A DNA stretch of 64,000 bases from Firm-04 sp045591925 (lineage in GTDB: Bacteria > Bacillota > Clostridia > Oscillospirales > Ruminococcaceae): contig JAZNTW010000095.1 of assembly GCA_045591925.1 (NCBI GenBank), forward strand, positions 62,001-126,000, read 5' to 3'. This document shows positions 43,923 to 51,832 of this stretch, in pieces. Within the stretch, counting starts at the first letter, position 1; each line of letters begins with the position of its first letter. The position numbers and the translations under genes were made by a program. The notes under the pieces were generated by a model, which was given only the letters and a program-made list of their open reading frames with translations, was not told where the DNA came from and did no database searches.

Positions 43923-44753
43923 TCATTCGGAAATCACTGCCTGATACAGCACACGCTTCGGATACCCGGTCTCGCTTGCAAGCTGCTTGCAGACATCCGC
44001 AGCACGTTCGCCGCCGGCAATCCGCTCTCTCGCAATCGCCAATACGGCTTCCAATGCAGGTTTTTCGGATTCCTCTGTACGCTGTTCACCTGCAATCACC
44101 AAAACAAATTCACCCCTCGGCGGATTCGTTTCATAAAAGCGCACCGCCTCGGCAAGTGTTGTTTTCGTCATTTCTTCGTGAATCTTCGTCAGTTCTCGAC
44201 AAATGGAAATCGAGCGATCTCCAAAATATGTCAGCATATCCTTTAATGTATTCAGCAATTTATGCGGCGCTTCATAAAACACCATCGTGCGCGTTTCATG
44301 CTGTAACGCTTCCAGATGCGAATACCGTTGTTTTTTGGTGACCGATAAAAATCCCTCAAAACAAAACCGCGTCGTATCCTGACCGGAAATCGCAAGTGCC
44401 GAGATGACCGCACTCGGTCCCGGAATCACCTGCATCGAAAGATGCTCCGCAATACAGTTCTGCACCAGAATCGCGCCCGGATCGGAAATACACGGCATAC
44501 CGGCATCCGTCACCACCGCGCAGCATTCGCCCGTCGCAATGCGCTCGACAATCTGCCGAATGACCGCCTCCGAGCTATGCTCATGATAACTGACAAGCGG
44601 TGTATGAATATCAAAATGCGAGAGCAGCTTTCTGGTCACGCGCGTATCCTCAGCCGCAATAAAATCGACCTTTGAAAGAATATCAAGCTGCCGTTCGGTC
44701 ATATCTCCGAGATTTCCAATCGGCGTGCCAACAATATATAGTATTCCACTCAT
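43923..44753 (-). CDS. rsmI: 16S rRNA (cytidine-1402-2'-O)-methyltransferase RsmI
   Basis: 276 residues. The tetrapyrrole-methylase fold starts with ILYIVGTPIGNLGDMTERQ, followed by EDTRVTRKLLSHF, VVTDAGMPCISDPG and VIPGPSAVISALAISG. RsmI methylates the ribose of C1402 in the 16S rRNA decoding site using SAM. Its ATG overlaps the TGA of the upstream methyltransferase gene (ATGA). It is the last gene of a four-gene RNA-modification operon. Confidence 0.95.
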   Translation of the reverse strand: MSGILYIVGTPIGNLGDMTERQLDILSKVDFIAAEDTRVTRKLLSHFDIHTPLVSYHEHSSEAVIRQIVERIATGECCAVVTDAGMPCISDPGAILVQNCIAEHLSMQVIPGPSAVISALAISGQDTTRFCFEGFLSVTKKQRYSHLEALQHETRTMVFYEAPHKLLNTLKDMLTYFGDRSISICRELTKIHEEMTKTTLAEAVRFYETNPPRGEFVLVIAGEQRTEESEKPALEAVLAIARERIAGGERAADVCKQLASETGYPKRVLYQAVISE

Positions 44754-45472
44754 AAATATTGTTCTCCAAAATGGCAGATTTGCGCCGCCTCGGAAGTGAG
44801 TCCTTCGCCGGAGCGCACAAATAAAGTCGGTTCAATTTGCAAAAACGGCTTTGCGCCTTTCTTTCCCTCAATCAAAAACAGCCACGGAGCAGATTCCGGC
44901 GTTTTGCAGACAAGCCGCAGACGTTTTGGCTCAATTTTATTTGCGCGCATGGCGCACATGATATCCGCAAGGCGCTCCGGCCGGCAGCATAGACACAATC
45001 TGCCGTGATAATTCAGCAGCTTTGCAGCCACCGCGCAGATATCCATAATATCACCTGCGATTTCATGCCGCGCAATCTGTTTTTGCGCATCCGCAGACAA
45101 AATGCCGCTGTTTGCCGCTTTATATGGCGGATTGCAGGTCACCAAATCAAACTGCCCAAACGGCATATCGCTGAGTGCTCGCAAATCCGAGCATACCGGC
45201 ACGATTGCCGGCGCAGCATCGCATTGTTCCATGCCGAGCCTGAGCTGCATGATCGCATCCTGCTGGATATCCACAGCGTAAATCTGTTTCGGTGGATCAT
45301 GCCGCTGCATCAAAAGCGGAATGATGCCGCAGCCGGTGCCAAGGTCACAGACCAAATCGCGCCTGCGATACGCAGAAAATCCCGTCAGCAAAAACGCGTC
45401 CGTTCCAAAGCTGTGCGTCTGGCTTCGGCAAACATAGATGCCTGCTTTCAGTTCTTCATATTCGTAATTCAT
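44750..45472 (-). CDS. tRNA1(Val) adenine-N6-methyltransferase-like (TrmN6)
   Basis: 240 residues. A Rossmann methyltransferase with SAM motif LVCDLGTGCGIIPLLM and the catalytic NPPY motif (FDLVTCNPPYKAANSG) of N6-adenine methyltransferases. The start QTHSFGTDAFLLTGF is typical of TrmN6/YfiC, which modifies A37 of tRNA-Val. It overlaps both neighbours by 4 bases: tsaD upstream and rsmI downstream, each through ATGA. Confidence 0.9.
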   Translation of the reverse strand: MNYEYEELKAGIYVCRSQTHSFGTDAFLLTGFSAYRRRDLVCDLGTGCGIIPLLMQRHDPPKQIYAVDIQQDAIMQLRLGMEQCDAAPAIVPVCSDLRALSDMPFGQFDLVTCNPPYKAANSGILSADAQKQIARHEIAGDIMDICAVAAKLLNYHGRLCLCCRPERLADIMCAMRANKIEPKRLRLVCKTPESAPWLFLIEGKKGAKPFLQIEPTLFVRSGEGLTSEAAQICHFGEQYL

Positions 45473-46485
45473 GCAGATTCACCGCGCAGTTCTTTTGATG
45501 CAACTGCATTCAGCGTTTCATTCGCTGTGATGCCTGCAAGATAATTATAATATCCCTGTGCCGCAATCATCGCAGCATTGTCGCCGCAGAGTGCAAGCGG
45601 CGGCATACAAAGTGTAAAGCCATTCTTTTCACAAGCAACAGCCAGCGTATTCCGAACACCGGAATTTGCAGAAACACCGCCTGATAGCGCAATCTGCGTA
45701 TATCCAAGTTCTTTCGCAGCCGCAATCGTTTTATCCGTGACGGTTTCCGCAATCGCCTTTTGGAGTGCTGCGGATAAATCATCGGTATTGACAGTTTCAC
45801 CGCACTGGTCTGCATGGTGCAATAAATTCACAATATATGTTTTCAAGCCGGAAAAGCTGAAATCATAGGGGTTGCCGTCCATTTTTGTTTTGGGCAGCTT
45901 GAACGCGTCTGCATTGCCCCTCTGTGCAGCCTTGTCAACATGAACGCCGCCGGGATACGGAAATCCCATCGCACGCGCACATTTATCAAAGCACTCGCCT
46001 GCTGCGTCATCACGCGTTTTACCAACTGTCCGAAATTGCGTATAATCCAGAACCTCCGCGATTCTCGTATGACCGCCGCTGACAATCAGACCCAAATACG
46101 GCGGCTTCAGCTCCGGATGCGCCAGATAATTCGCAGCCGCATGACCTTCGGTATGATGAACCGGAATCAGCGGCTTACCCGTCATCATCGCAAGCCCCTT
46201 TGCAAAGCTAACGCCAACCAGTAATGCGCCAATCAAACCAGGCGCATACGCTACCGCAATGCCGTCGATTTCATCTATCGTCATATCGGCATCACTGAGC
46301 GCTTTTTTGACAACATTCAAAATATTTTCGCAATGTCTGCGCGAGGCAAGCTCCGGCACAACGCCGCCATATTGCTTATGCTCCTCTGCCTGCGATGCGA
46401 TCACATTCGATAGAATTCTGCGTCCGTCCTCAACAATCGACGCAGCGGTTTCATCACAAGAGCTTTCAATTCCGAGAATCCGCAT
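45469..46485 (-). CDS. tsaD: tRNA threonylcarbamoyladenosine synthase subunit TsaD
   Basis: About 338 residues from ATG 46485 (AAGGAGG upstream); longer upstream frames have no ribosome site. MRILGIESSCDETAASIV is the family start; the metal-binding motif is HHTEGHAAAN, and SGGHTRI and ALSGGVSANSG follow. TsaD transfers threonylcarbamoyl to A37 of ANN-decoding tRNAs together with TsaB and TsaE, which are not in this window. It begins inside the end of ttcA (20-base overlap). Confidence 0.96.
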   Translation of the reverse strand: MRILGIESSCDETAASIVEDGRRILSNVIASQAEEHKQYGGVVPELASRRHCENILNVVKKALSDADMTIDEIDGIAVAYAPGLIGALLVGVSFAKGLAMMTGKPLIPVHHTEGHAAANYLAHPELKPPYLGLIVSGGHTRIAEVLDYTQFRTVGKTRDDAAGECFDKCARAMGFPYPGGVHVDKAAQRGNADAFKLPKTKMDGNPYDFSFSGLKTYIVNLLHHADQCGETVNTDDLSAALQKAIAETVTDKTIAAAKELGYTQIALSGGVSANSGVRNTLAVACEKNGFTLCMPPLALCGDNAAMIAAQGYYNYLAGITANETLNAVASKELRGESA

Positions 46486-47308
46486 ATTGTCCCTCCTTGA
46501 GCCTTCTTGCGATTTCTGCCTCCAGCATATGAAATCGCTCCGGTTTTCCATTGGTTTCCGGATTATCCATGGATAAATCACGGATATACGTTTTGCCGCC
46601 CCAGCCATCGACATTTGCACGGCGCATCGCACCAAACACTCTTGTTTTAAAGCCGGAGTTAGCGCGTTCCTGTTCTCTGATGAAATTCTTCATCGTCTCG
46701 CGCGTGGTATGACCGTCTACCGGACATCTCGACTTCACAATCTCAGGTATCTTATTTCTCGCGGCATGAATGATATCCGCTTCCGGCGCAAAGCTCAGCG
46801 GTCGGATGAGCGTGAGGTCCTTGCGCGACAGATATGATTTCGGCGCATAGCAGCCAATTCTGCCCTCTATAAACAGATTCATCAGAAAGGTTTCAATCGC
46901 ATCGTCATTGTGATGACCGAGCGCCAGCTTATTGCAGCCAAACGCCTTTGCCTGATCGTGCAGCGCACCGCGGCGCATCTTTGCACACAAGCTGCATGGA
47001 TGCGTTTCTTTTCGATGGTCAAATACAATCTGTCCGATTTGCGTCCGAATGATATGATATTCAATGCCGAGCCGGTCGCAGAATTCCTGTGTCTGCGTAA
47101 AATCGGTTTGGACGCCTTCAAATTGCGGATCCAGCGTAATCCCGACAATCGTATAGTCATACAAACCAAATCGTTGGAAATCACGCAAGGCATTCAACAA
47201 AACAAGACTGTCTTTTCCACCCGATACGCCGACTGCAATTCTGTCGCCGTTCTGAATCAGGTCAAATTCCTGTACTGCACGGCGCAGATAACCGAGGATT
47301 CGCTGCAT
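46466..47308 (-). CDS. ttcA: tRNA 2-thiocytidine biosynthesis protein TtcA-like
   Basis: About 280 residues from ATG 47308 (AGGGG 7 bases upstream). The PP-loop is AVGVSGGKDSLVLL. The Cys motif HPCSLCAKMRRGALHDQA, with a third Cys in KSRCPVDGHT, fits TtcA, which carries an iron-sulfur cluster and puts sulfur on C32 of some tRNAs. The LALGHHNDDAIETFLMNLF motif is present. It is the first gene of the operon ttcA-tsaD-trmN6-rsmI. I see no clear promoter in the 84 bases upstream. Confidence 0.88.
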   Translation of the reverse strand: MQRILGYLRRAVQEFDLIQNGDRIAVGVSGGKDSLVLLNALRDFQRFGLYDYTIVGITLDPQFEGVQTDFTQTQEFCDRLGIEYHIIRTQIGQIVFDHRKETHPCSLCAKMRRGALHDQAKAFGCNKLALGHHNDDAIETFLMNLFIEGRIGCYAPKSYLSRKDLTLIRPLSFAPEADIIHAARNKIPEIVKSRCPVDGHTTRETMKNFIREQERANSGFKTRVFGAMRRANVDGWGGKTYIRDLSMDNPETNGKPERFHMLEAEIARRLKEGQYADSRN

Positions 47309-47332
47309 AATCATACCCCTATCTTACAACAT

Positions 47333-47370
47333 AAAAAACGGGATGCGCAGCATTTGCCGCATCCCGTTTT
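47333..47370 (-). terminator. Intrinsic terminator
   Basis: AAACGGGATGCG pairs with CGCATCCCGTTT. On the minus strand a TTTTTTAT run follows. It ends the small gene at 47393-47725 and stands just before ttcA. Confidence 0.88.
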
Positions 47371-47392
47371 GGTTTCCAGTTCCGATACAGAA

Positions 47393-47725
47393 TCAGTCGA
47401 GCTTGTCCTTGATCTCATCGACAGCGTCTTTTGCTGCATCGACAGCATCATTTGCCTGATCTGCAATTTCCTCTGCGGCGTCCTCTACCTTATCAGCGAG
47501 TTCTTCCGCTGCATCTTCTGCCTTTTCAGCAACTTCTTCCGCAGCGTCCTTCAACTCTTCACCGCAAATGCCGCAATCCTCACAAAAGAGCTCATCATCG
47601 TCATCAAACTCATCGGCATCATAGCGGCAACTTGCCTCATCCTGACGGCGTTTCGCAATCATAATTGCAACAGCAGCACCAGCCGCCGCAGCTGCGAACA
47701 ATGCAAGAGCAGTCGTTTTCTTCAT
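47393..47725 (-). CDS. Small membrane-anchored protein with amphipathic repeat helices
   Basis: About 110 residues from ATG 47725 (GAGGA 7 bases upstream). One Ala-rich membrane segment (about 5-24) is followed by an acidic stretch with two CxxC-like pairs (FCEDCGICGEE). Then comes a repetitive amphipathic helix of Ala, Glu, Asp and Lys with an 11-residue period like LEA or YtxH proteins. Function unknown; envelope-stress or structural roles are typical guesses for such proteins. It has a consensus promoter and its own terminator. Confidence 0.7.
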   Translation of the reverse strand: MKKTTALALFAAAAAGAAVAIMIAKRRQDEASCRYDADEFDDDDELFCEDCGICGEELKDAAEEVAEKAEDAAEELADKVEDAAEEIADQANDAVDAAKDAVDEIKDKLD

Positions 47726-47811
47726 AGTCATTCCTCTTTCTCCGCAAGGTGTTTTTTGCGGCTATCGCCGAAGATCGCTGCCCAAGCGGCTGCACCGATC
47801 TTAATAATGCT

Positions 47812-47840
47812 ATTATACCACAGTTTTGTGAATATTTCAA
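47812..47840 (-). promoter_or_regulatory. Sigma-A promoter of the small membrane protein gene
   Basis: On the minus strand, TTGAAA (47835-47840), a 17-base spacer and TATAAT (47812-47817). Confidence 0.85.
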
Positions 47841-47868
47841 GCACTTTTTGTGATTTATCAGAAAAAAC

Positions 47869-49596
47869 TTATAAAACTGTAATCGTATGCGTATGATTCT
47901 GATATTTCGCGCATTCTAGGGTATATTGGTTATTTTCAAGCGGCGTCATCCCCATGGTTTCATAGAAATTTGCAACCATTTTGTTCTTTGCAGTCGGGAT
48001 ATATTCCGCAGCAAGATACCGGTAGCCTGCGTCCGCAGCCATCTTCACGATTGCATCAAACAGGCATTCCTCAACGCCGCGCCGCAAAACACGGCAGCTC
48101 ATCAGCCATGTGTCAATGAACAAGGTATCCTCGTCCTGTTTTTTGCAAATGACCACGCTGATCAGCCCATGCTCGCCGTATTTATCGGTCAGCGTCATAT
48201 AACGCGTCAGATATGCCGGGTCATTGGCAATCGCTGTAATATCGGATTCCGAGTAGCGCACAGTACGCAGATTAAACTGATTGGAACGCTGCGTCAGCTG
48301 CGCAATACGCGGACAATGGAACGAATCAAACGACAAAATCTCCGCTTTCATTTCCAGTGCCTTGAGGTAATCCTCATACGAACCAAACGCTGCCTGCGCT
48401 GCGGTACGGCTGGCTTCAGCCTGATACTGCGCAGTACGCGCCGCATCCTCCTCGGAATAATTCACTGCCTCAAACAGATGCAGCGATGTCAGATATGCCG
48501 GCACCTCCGCAGGATCCTCCGGCAGCTCCGGAACTGTGACCTCCGGCAGCATCTCACGCACCAGATTCCGTTCAAACGGATTATCGTCAAGAAATACAAG
48601 GCTGTCCATTCCAATATTCAGCGTTTTCTGAATATTGCGAATATTCTCCGCCTTATTCTCCCAGTTCGCGACAAACATTGCAATATCATCGAGGCGCAGA
48701 ATCATTTCCGGATGCTTCTCGAACGGCTCTCTTGCGGTATCATCATTGTTCTTACTGCATACTGCAAGCAAAATGCCGCGCCGTTTCAGTTCCAGCAGCC
48801 AGTGCTGCAATGCAGCAAACGCGGGGCCATCGCCAAGCTCGCCAAGCTGAATGCCGTCGATGCCATCATCACCGATGATGCCGCCCCAAATCGTATTATC
48901 CAGATCGACTACAACGCATTTTTTGACATTACCGGCAAGTGCGGTAATCGTATCCATCAATCTGGAAGCAACCGCCGGTAAAGCGTCGGTACATACTGCC
49001 ATTTTTGCAAGGAACCATGTGCGCTCGTCAAAGAACACATCGTTTCCGAGTGCGTTTCGGATATTGCTCAGGGCAATCGGATACACATTCGGGAAATCGG
49101 CTGCAATCGTTTCGGAAAAGAGCAGATTCAGCTTGCGCACCTGAAATCCAAGAGAATTCGGCGTGCGCAGTGCAAAGTTGCCAAATACAGCGTCCTCAAA
49201 TTCCGGAAAATCAAACATCAGAATCTTTGCTTTGCTATTGGCACCAATCGCCTGCCACAATCCGGTAAAACGTTCCATCTCTCTTGCTGCAAACGCGCAG
49301 CGCTCGGACGGTACGGTATCATGAAACCGTTTTTTCAGTTTTTCATAGGACGCAAACAGCAAAATATAATCCGGCTCAAAGCTGTAAACCTCGGAATTCG
49401 GGTCTAAGAGCTGCGCCTCCATCTGGTCATAATCGGCATCCAGAACAGCAAGCGGAAAACCGCGCCGAATGGATTCTCCTCGTATGGCAGTTGCAAGCTG
49501 CTGTGTCGCACAATCGCCGATAATGGCAATTCGTTTTTTCGGCTCTGCCGTTTCCTTTGCACGTTTTTTCAGCAAGGTATAGCTGACTGTTTCCAA
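47869..49596 (-). CDS. FkbH-like HAD-IIIC protein with GNAT domain
   Basis: 575 residues from TTG 49596 (GAGGA 7 bases upstream). An N-terminal SGNH-like region (AIIGDCATQQL) is followed by the HAD-IIIC domain with KKCVVVDLDNTIWGGIIGDDG and VFLDDNPFERNLVREMLP, then a GNAT-like C-terminus (IAQLTQRSNQFNLRTVRY, DTWLMSCRVLRRGVEECLF). FkbH proteins load a glyceryl unit onto acyl carrier proteins in polyketide pathways. No carrier protein, ketosynthase or NRPS gene is nearby. It is 22 bases after the amidase gene, so the two are probably co-transcribed and may act on the cell envelope (inference). Confidence 0.88.
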   Translation of the reverse strand: METVSYTLLKKRAKETAEPKKRIAIIGDCATQQLATAIRGESIRRGFPLAVLDADYDQMEAQLLDPNSEVYSFEPDYILLFASYEKLKKRFHDTVPSERCAFAAREMERFTGLWQAIGANSKAKILMFDFPEFEDAVFGNFALRTPNSLGFQVRKLNLLFSETIAADFPNVYPIALSNIRNALGNDVFFDERTWFLAKMAVCTDALPAVASRLMDTITALAGNVKKCVVVDLDNTIWGGIIGDDGIDGIQLGELGDGPAFAALQHWLLELKRRGILLAVCSKNNDDTAREPFEKHPEMILRLDDIAMFVANWENKAENIRNIQKTLNIGMDSLVFLDDNPFERNLVREMLPEVTVPELPEDPAEVPAYLTSLHLFEAVNYSEEDAARTAQYQAEASRTAAQAAFGSYEDYLKALEMKAEILSFDSFHCPRIAQLTQRSNQFNLRTVRYSESDITAIANDPAYLTRYMTLTDKYGEHGLISVVICKKQDEDTLFIDTWLMSCRVLRRGVEECLFDAIVKMAADAGYRYLAAEYIPTAKNKMVANFYETMGMTPLENNQYTLECAKYQNHTHTITVL

Positions 49597-49618
49597 TTTT
49601 TGTTCCTCTTTTCTCTTT

Positions 49619-50440
49619 TTACTGCAAGGTTGTTGTCGGGTAAATATCCTTATCTGCCATCAGCTCCATGACTGCGCTCACGATGGCATCCGCATAATCA
49701 TCCAGATTATCGTCAAAATACCGGTTGTCCTCATCCGAAGTCATGAAGCCCATTTCAATCAGACAGCTCGGCATATTGGTATAGCGGTTTACAACATAGT
49801 TGTTGCTTTCCACATTCTTCTCGTTGTTGCGGAAGCCGGTCTGGATACCGCGGCGTTCCGAAATACCAACCTGATCCAGCCAGTCCATAATGTATTCGGC
49901 AAGCAGCTTGTCCCATTTATTGTCACCGACAGATTCATTGTTGATCCAGATTTCTACGCCTTTTCCGGATGTCGATGAATTTCTGTGCAGTGAGATGAAA
50001 AAGTCTGCATTTGCATTATTCGCAATATTGCAGCGTTCTTGCAGCTCGATAAACACATCCGTTTCGCGCGTCATAACGATCTCCACATCCGGATACCGTT
50101 CACGGAATGCGTCGCGCACAGCAAGTGCTAAATGGAGGTTATCGTCTTTTTCATATCGTATCTTTTCTTCATCGGTCGCACCGCCGTCATATCCGCCATG
50201 ACCGGCATCAATGCAGATGATCGGATTTTTCTTGACCGCTTCCACCGGAATTTCCACAGACTGCGTTTCGGTCGGCGCAGTCGTTTCAGTTGTAACCGTC
50301 GTGACGCTATGCAAATCAGCTTCATCTGACACGGACGGCTCCTTGTGGCTGCATCCGACCCAGATAATCAGCAGAAGCAGCAGCAGCGGACCAAACACAA
50401 TAGCCACTCGATCCCAACGAATCCTTCTTTTTTTCGCCAT
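49619..50440 (-). CDS. N-acetylmuramoyl-L-alanine amidase
   Basis: About 273 residues from ATG 50440 (AGGAG 8 bases upstream). A basic start and a membrane segment ending at VGCSHK (possible lipobox Cys) lead to a short Thr-rich linker and the Amidase_3 domain. The zinc motifs are ICIDAGHGGYD (His), the Glu of IRYEKDDNLHLALAV, and ISLHRNSS (His), with the catalytic Glu in CLIEMGFMTSDEDN. It cuts the bond between N-acetylmuramic acid and the stem peptide in the wall. First gene of a pair with the FkbH-like gene. Confidence 0.93.
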   Translation of the reverse strand: MAKKRRIRWDRVAIVFGPLLLLLLIIWVGCSHKEPSVSDEADLHSVTTVTTETTAPTETQSVEIPVEAVKKNPIICIDAGHGGYDGGATDEEKIRYEKDDNLHLALAVRDAFRERYPDVEIVMTRETDVFIELQERCNIANNANADFFISLHRNSSTSGKGVEIWINNESVGDNKWDKLLAEYIMDWLDQVGISERRGIQTGFRNNEKNVESNNYVVNRYTNMPSCLIEMGFMTSDEDNRYFDDNLDDYADAIVSAVMELMADKDIYPTTTLQ

Positions 50441-50478
50441 TTTTGATTCTCCTATTATATTTCTGTACATTCTTTTCA

Positions 50479-50507
50479 ATTATACCATATTTAAGCGAAA
50501 ATTGCAA
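50479..50507 (-). promoter_or_regulatory. Promoter of the amidase/FkbH-like operon
   Basis: On the minus strand, TTGCAA (50502-50507), a 17-base spacer and TATAAT (50479-50484). Confidence 0.82.
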
Positions 50508-50563
50508 GTCATAACAAATAATTTCCCTTTTTTACCGCAAATGCAGAAAGTCTTGTGAAATAC

Positions 50564-50592
50564 TTGCAAAATCACACAAAATATGATATACT
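50564..50592 (+). promoter_or_regulatory. Extended -10 promoter of nspC
   Basis: TTGCAA (50564-50569), a 17-base spacer and TATACT (50587-50592), with TGA directly before the -10 box. Confidence 0.8.
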
Positions 50593-50634
50593 ATTTCTGT
50601 ATGAATGATAATCCTGAAAAGGGGTGAAAATACG

Positions 50635-51756
50635 ATGCTGGAATCAGCCTTGCCAACGCCATGTTACCTGATTGATCAGGCAAAGCTCAAAGAAAATCTC
50701 ATATCGCTTGATGCACTCCGTCAACGCTCCGGATGCCGCATCCTTTACGCGCAAAAGGCTTTTTCATCGTTTCCCTTTTATTCTATGATTGCACGGTATC
50801 TCGATGGCGCATCGTCCTGCTCGGCATATGAAGCACAGCTTGCGCATCTGTTTTTCCATGGTGAAAACCACGTGTATCAGACAGCATTTTTGCCCGATGA
50901 GGTCGATCAGCTTGTTGAAATCTGTGACCATATGACGTTCAATTCGCCCTCACAGCTTGCAAAATACGGTGTGTTTGCCAGAACGCATAATGTCTCGGTC
51001 GGAATCCGTGTCAATCCCGAATTCAAATCGCAGCAAATCGAAGAATTTGACCCATGTGCGCAATTTTCGCGTTTGGGCACAACAATTTCCGAATTTCCGA
51101 TGCCGCAGCGCAGAAATATCAATGGTCTGCTCGTTCATGCACTGTTTGAGCAAAACGCAGACGCGCTTGTTCGGCTGACGGATGCGTTTATTGATAAATT
51201 CGGCGCACTTCTGCCCGACCTCGAATGGGTCAACCTCGGCGGCGGCCATCACCTGACCCGTGAGGGCTACAAAATCGAACAATTCGAGGAAACCATTGCG
51301 ATGCTTCAGCGAAAATACGGCTTAAAGGTCTATATTGAACCGGGTGAAGCGATCGTCTGGGAAGCCGGCTATTTCGTCACATCGGTGGTCGATATCATCA
51401 AAAATGAAATTCCGATTGCGATTCTGGATTCATCTGCCGTGTGTCACGCTTCGGATATCACAGAATTTCATTATCGTCCGCCGCTCATCGGTGCAGATAA
51501 GCCCTCGGTTCTTCCACATACGTATCGGCTGGGCGGCAGAAGCTGTCTGCCGGAGGATATTTTCGGTGACTATTCCTTCGATCATCCGCTTGAAATCGGA
51601 GAACGCCTCGTATTTAAAGATATGGCAATCAACACGCTGACGAAAGCAAGAATGTATACCGGTATGCCGATGCCGGCGGTTGCTGTCCGTGAAATGGATG
51701 GAAATTGCAAGCTCCTGCGTAGTTTTGCATTCAGTGATTTCAAAAATCGCTTCTAA
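50635..51756 (+). CDS. nspC: Carboxynorspermidine decarboxylase
   Basis: About 373 residues from ATG 50635 (AAGGGG upstream). The PLP alanine-racemase-like fold starts with LPTPCYLIDQAKLKENL, the PLP Lys is in ILYAQKAF, and VNLGGGHHLTREGY, YIEPGEAIVWEAG and the second-domain DSSAVCHASDITEF follow. The enzyme removes CO2 from carboxynorspermidine or carboxyspermidine to give norspermidine or spermidine. The usual partner dehydrogenase (CANSDH) is not next to it. Transcribed alone and ended by a terminator that overlaps the feoB start. Confidence 0.93.
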   Translation: MLESALPTPCYLIDQAKLKENLISLDALRQRSGCRILYAQKAFSSFPFYSMIARYLDGASSCSAYEAQLAHLFFHGENHVYQTAFLPDEVDQLVEICDHMTFNSPSQLAKYGVFARTHNVSVGIRVNPEFKSQQIEEFDPCAQFSRLGTTISEFPMPQRRNINGLLVHALFEQNADALVRLTDAFIDKFGALLPDLEWVNLGGGHHLTREGYKIEQFEETIAMLQRKYGLKVYIEPGEAIVWEAGYFVTSVVDIIKNEIPIAILDSSAVCHASDITEFHYRPPLIGADKPSVLPHTYRLGGRSCLPEDIFGDYSFDHPLEIGERLVFKDMAINTLTKARMYTGMPMPAVAVREMDGNCKLLRSFAFSDFKNRF

Positions 51757-51785
51757 TCGCATTCACAGATTCACATAAAACGAAT

Positions 51786-51832
51786 CCCCTTCATATTCTG
51801 ACAATAACCAGAATATGAAGGGGTGATTTTTT
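51786..51832 (+). terminator. Terminator hairpin that contains the feoB ribosome site
   Basis: CCCCTTCATATTCTG (51786-51800) pairs perfectly with CAGAATATGAAGGGG (51809-51823) around 8 bases; TTTTTT follows at 51827-51832. The 3' arm holds AAGGGG (51818-51823), the ribosome site of the TTG start at 51831, and that start overlaps the T run. Confidence 0.88.

Noticed and set aside
46485..46635. Fifty extra N-terminal residues for TsaD
   Set aside because: They are the ttcA 3' end read in another frame; MRILGIESSCDET at 46485 is the family start, with AAGGAGG upstream.
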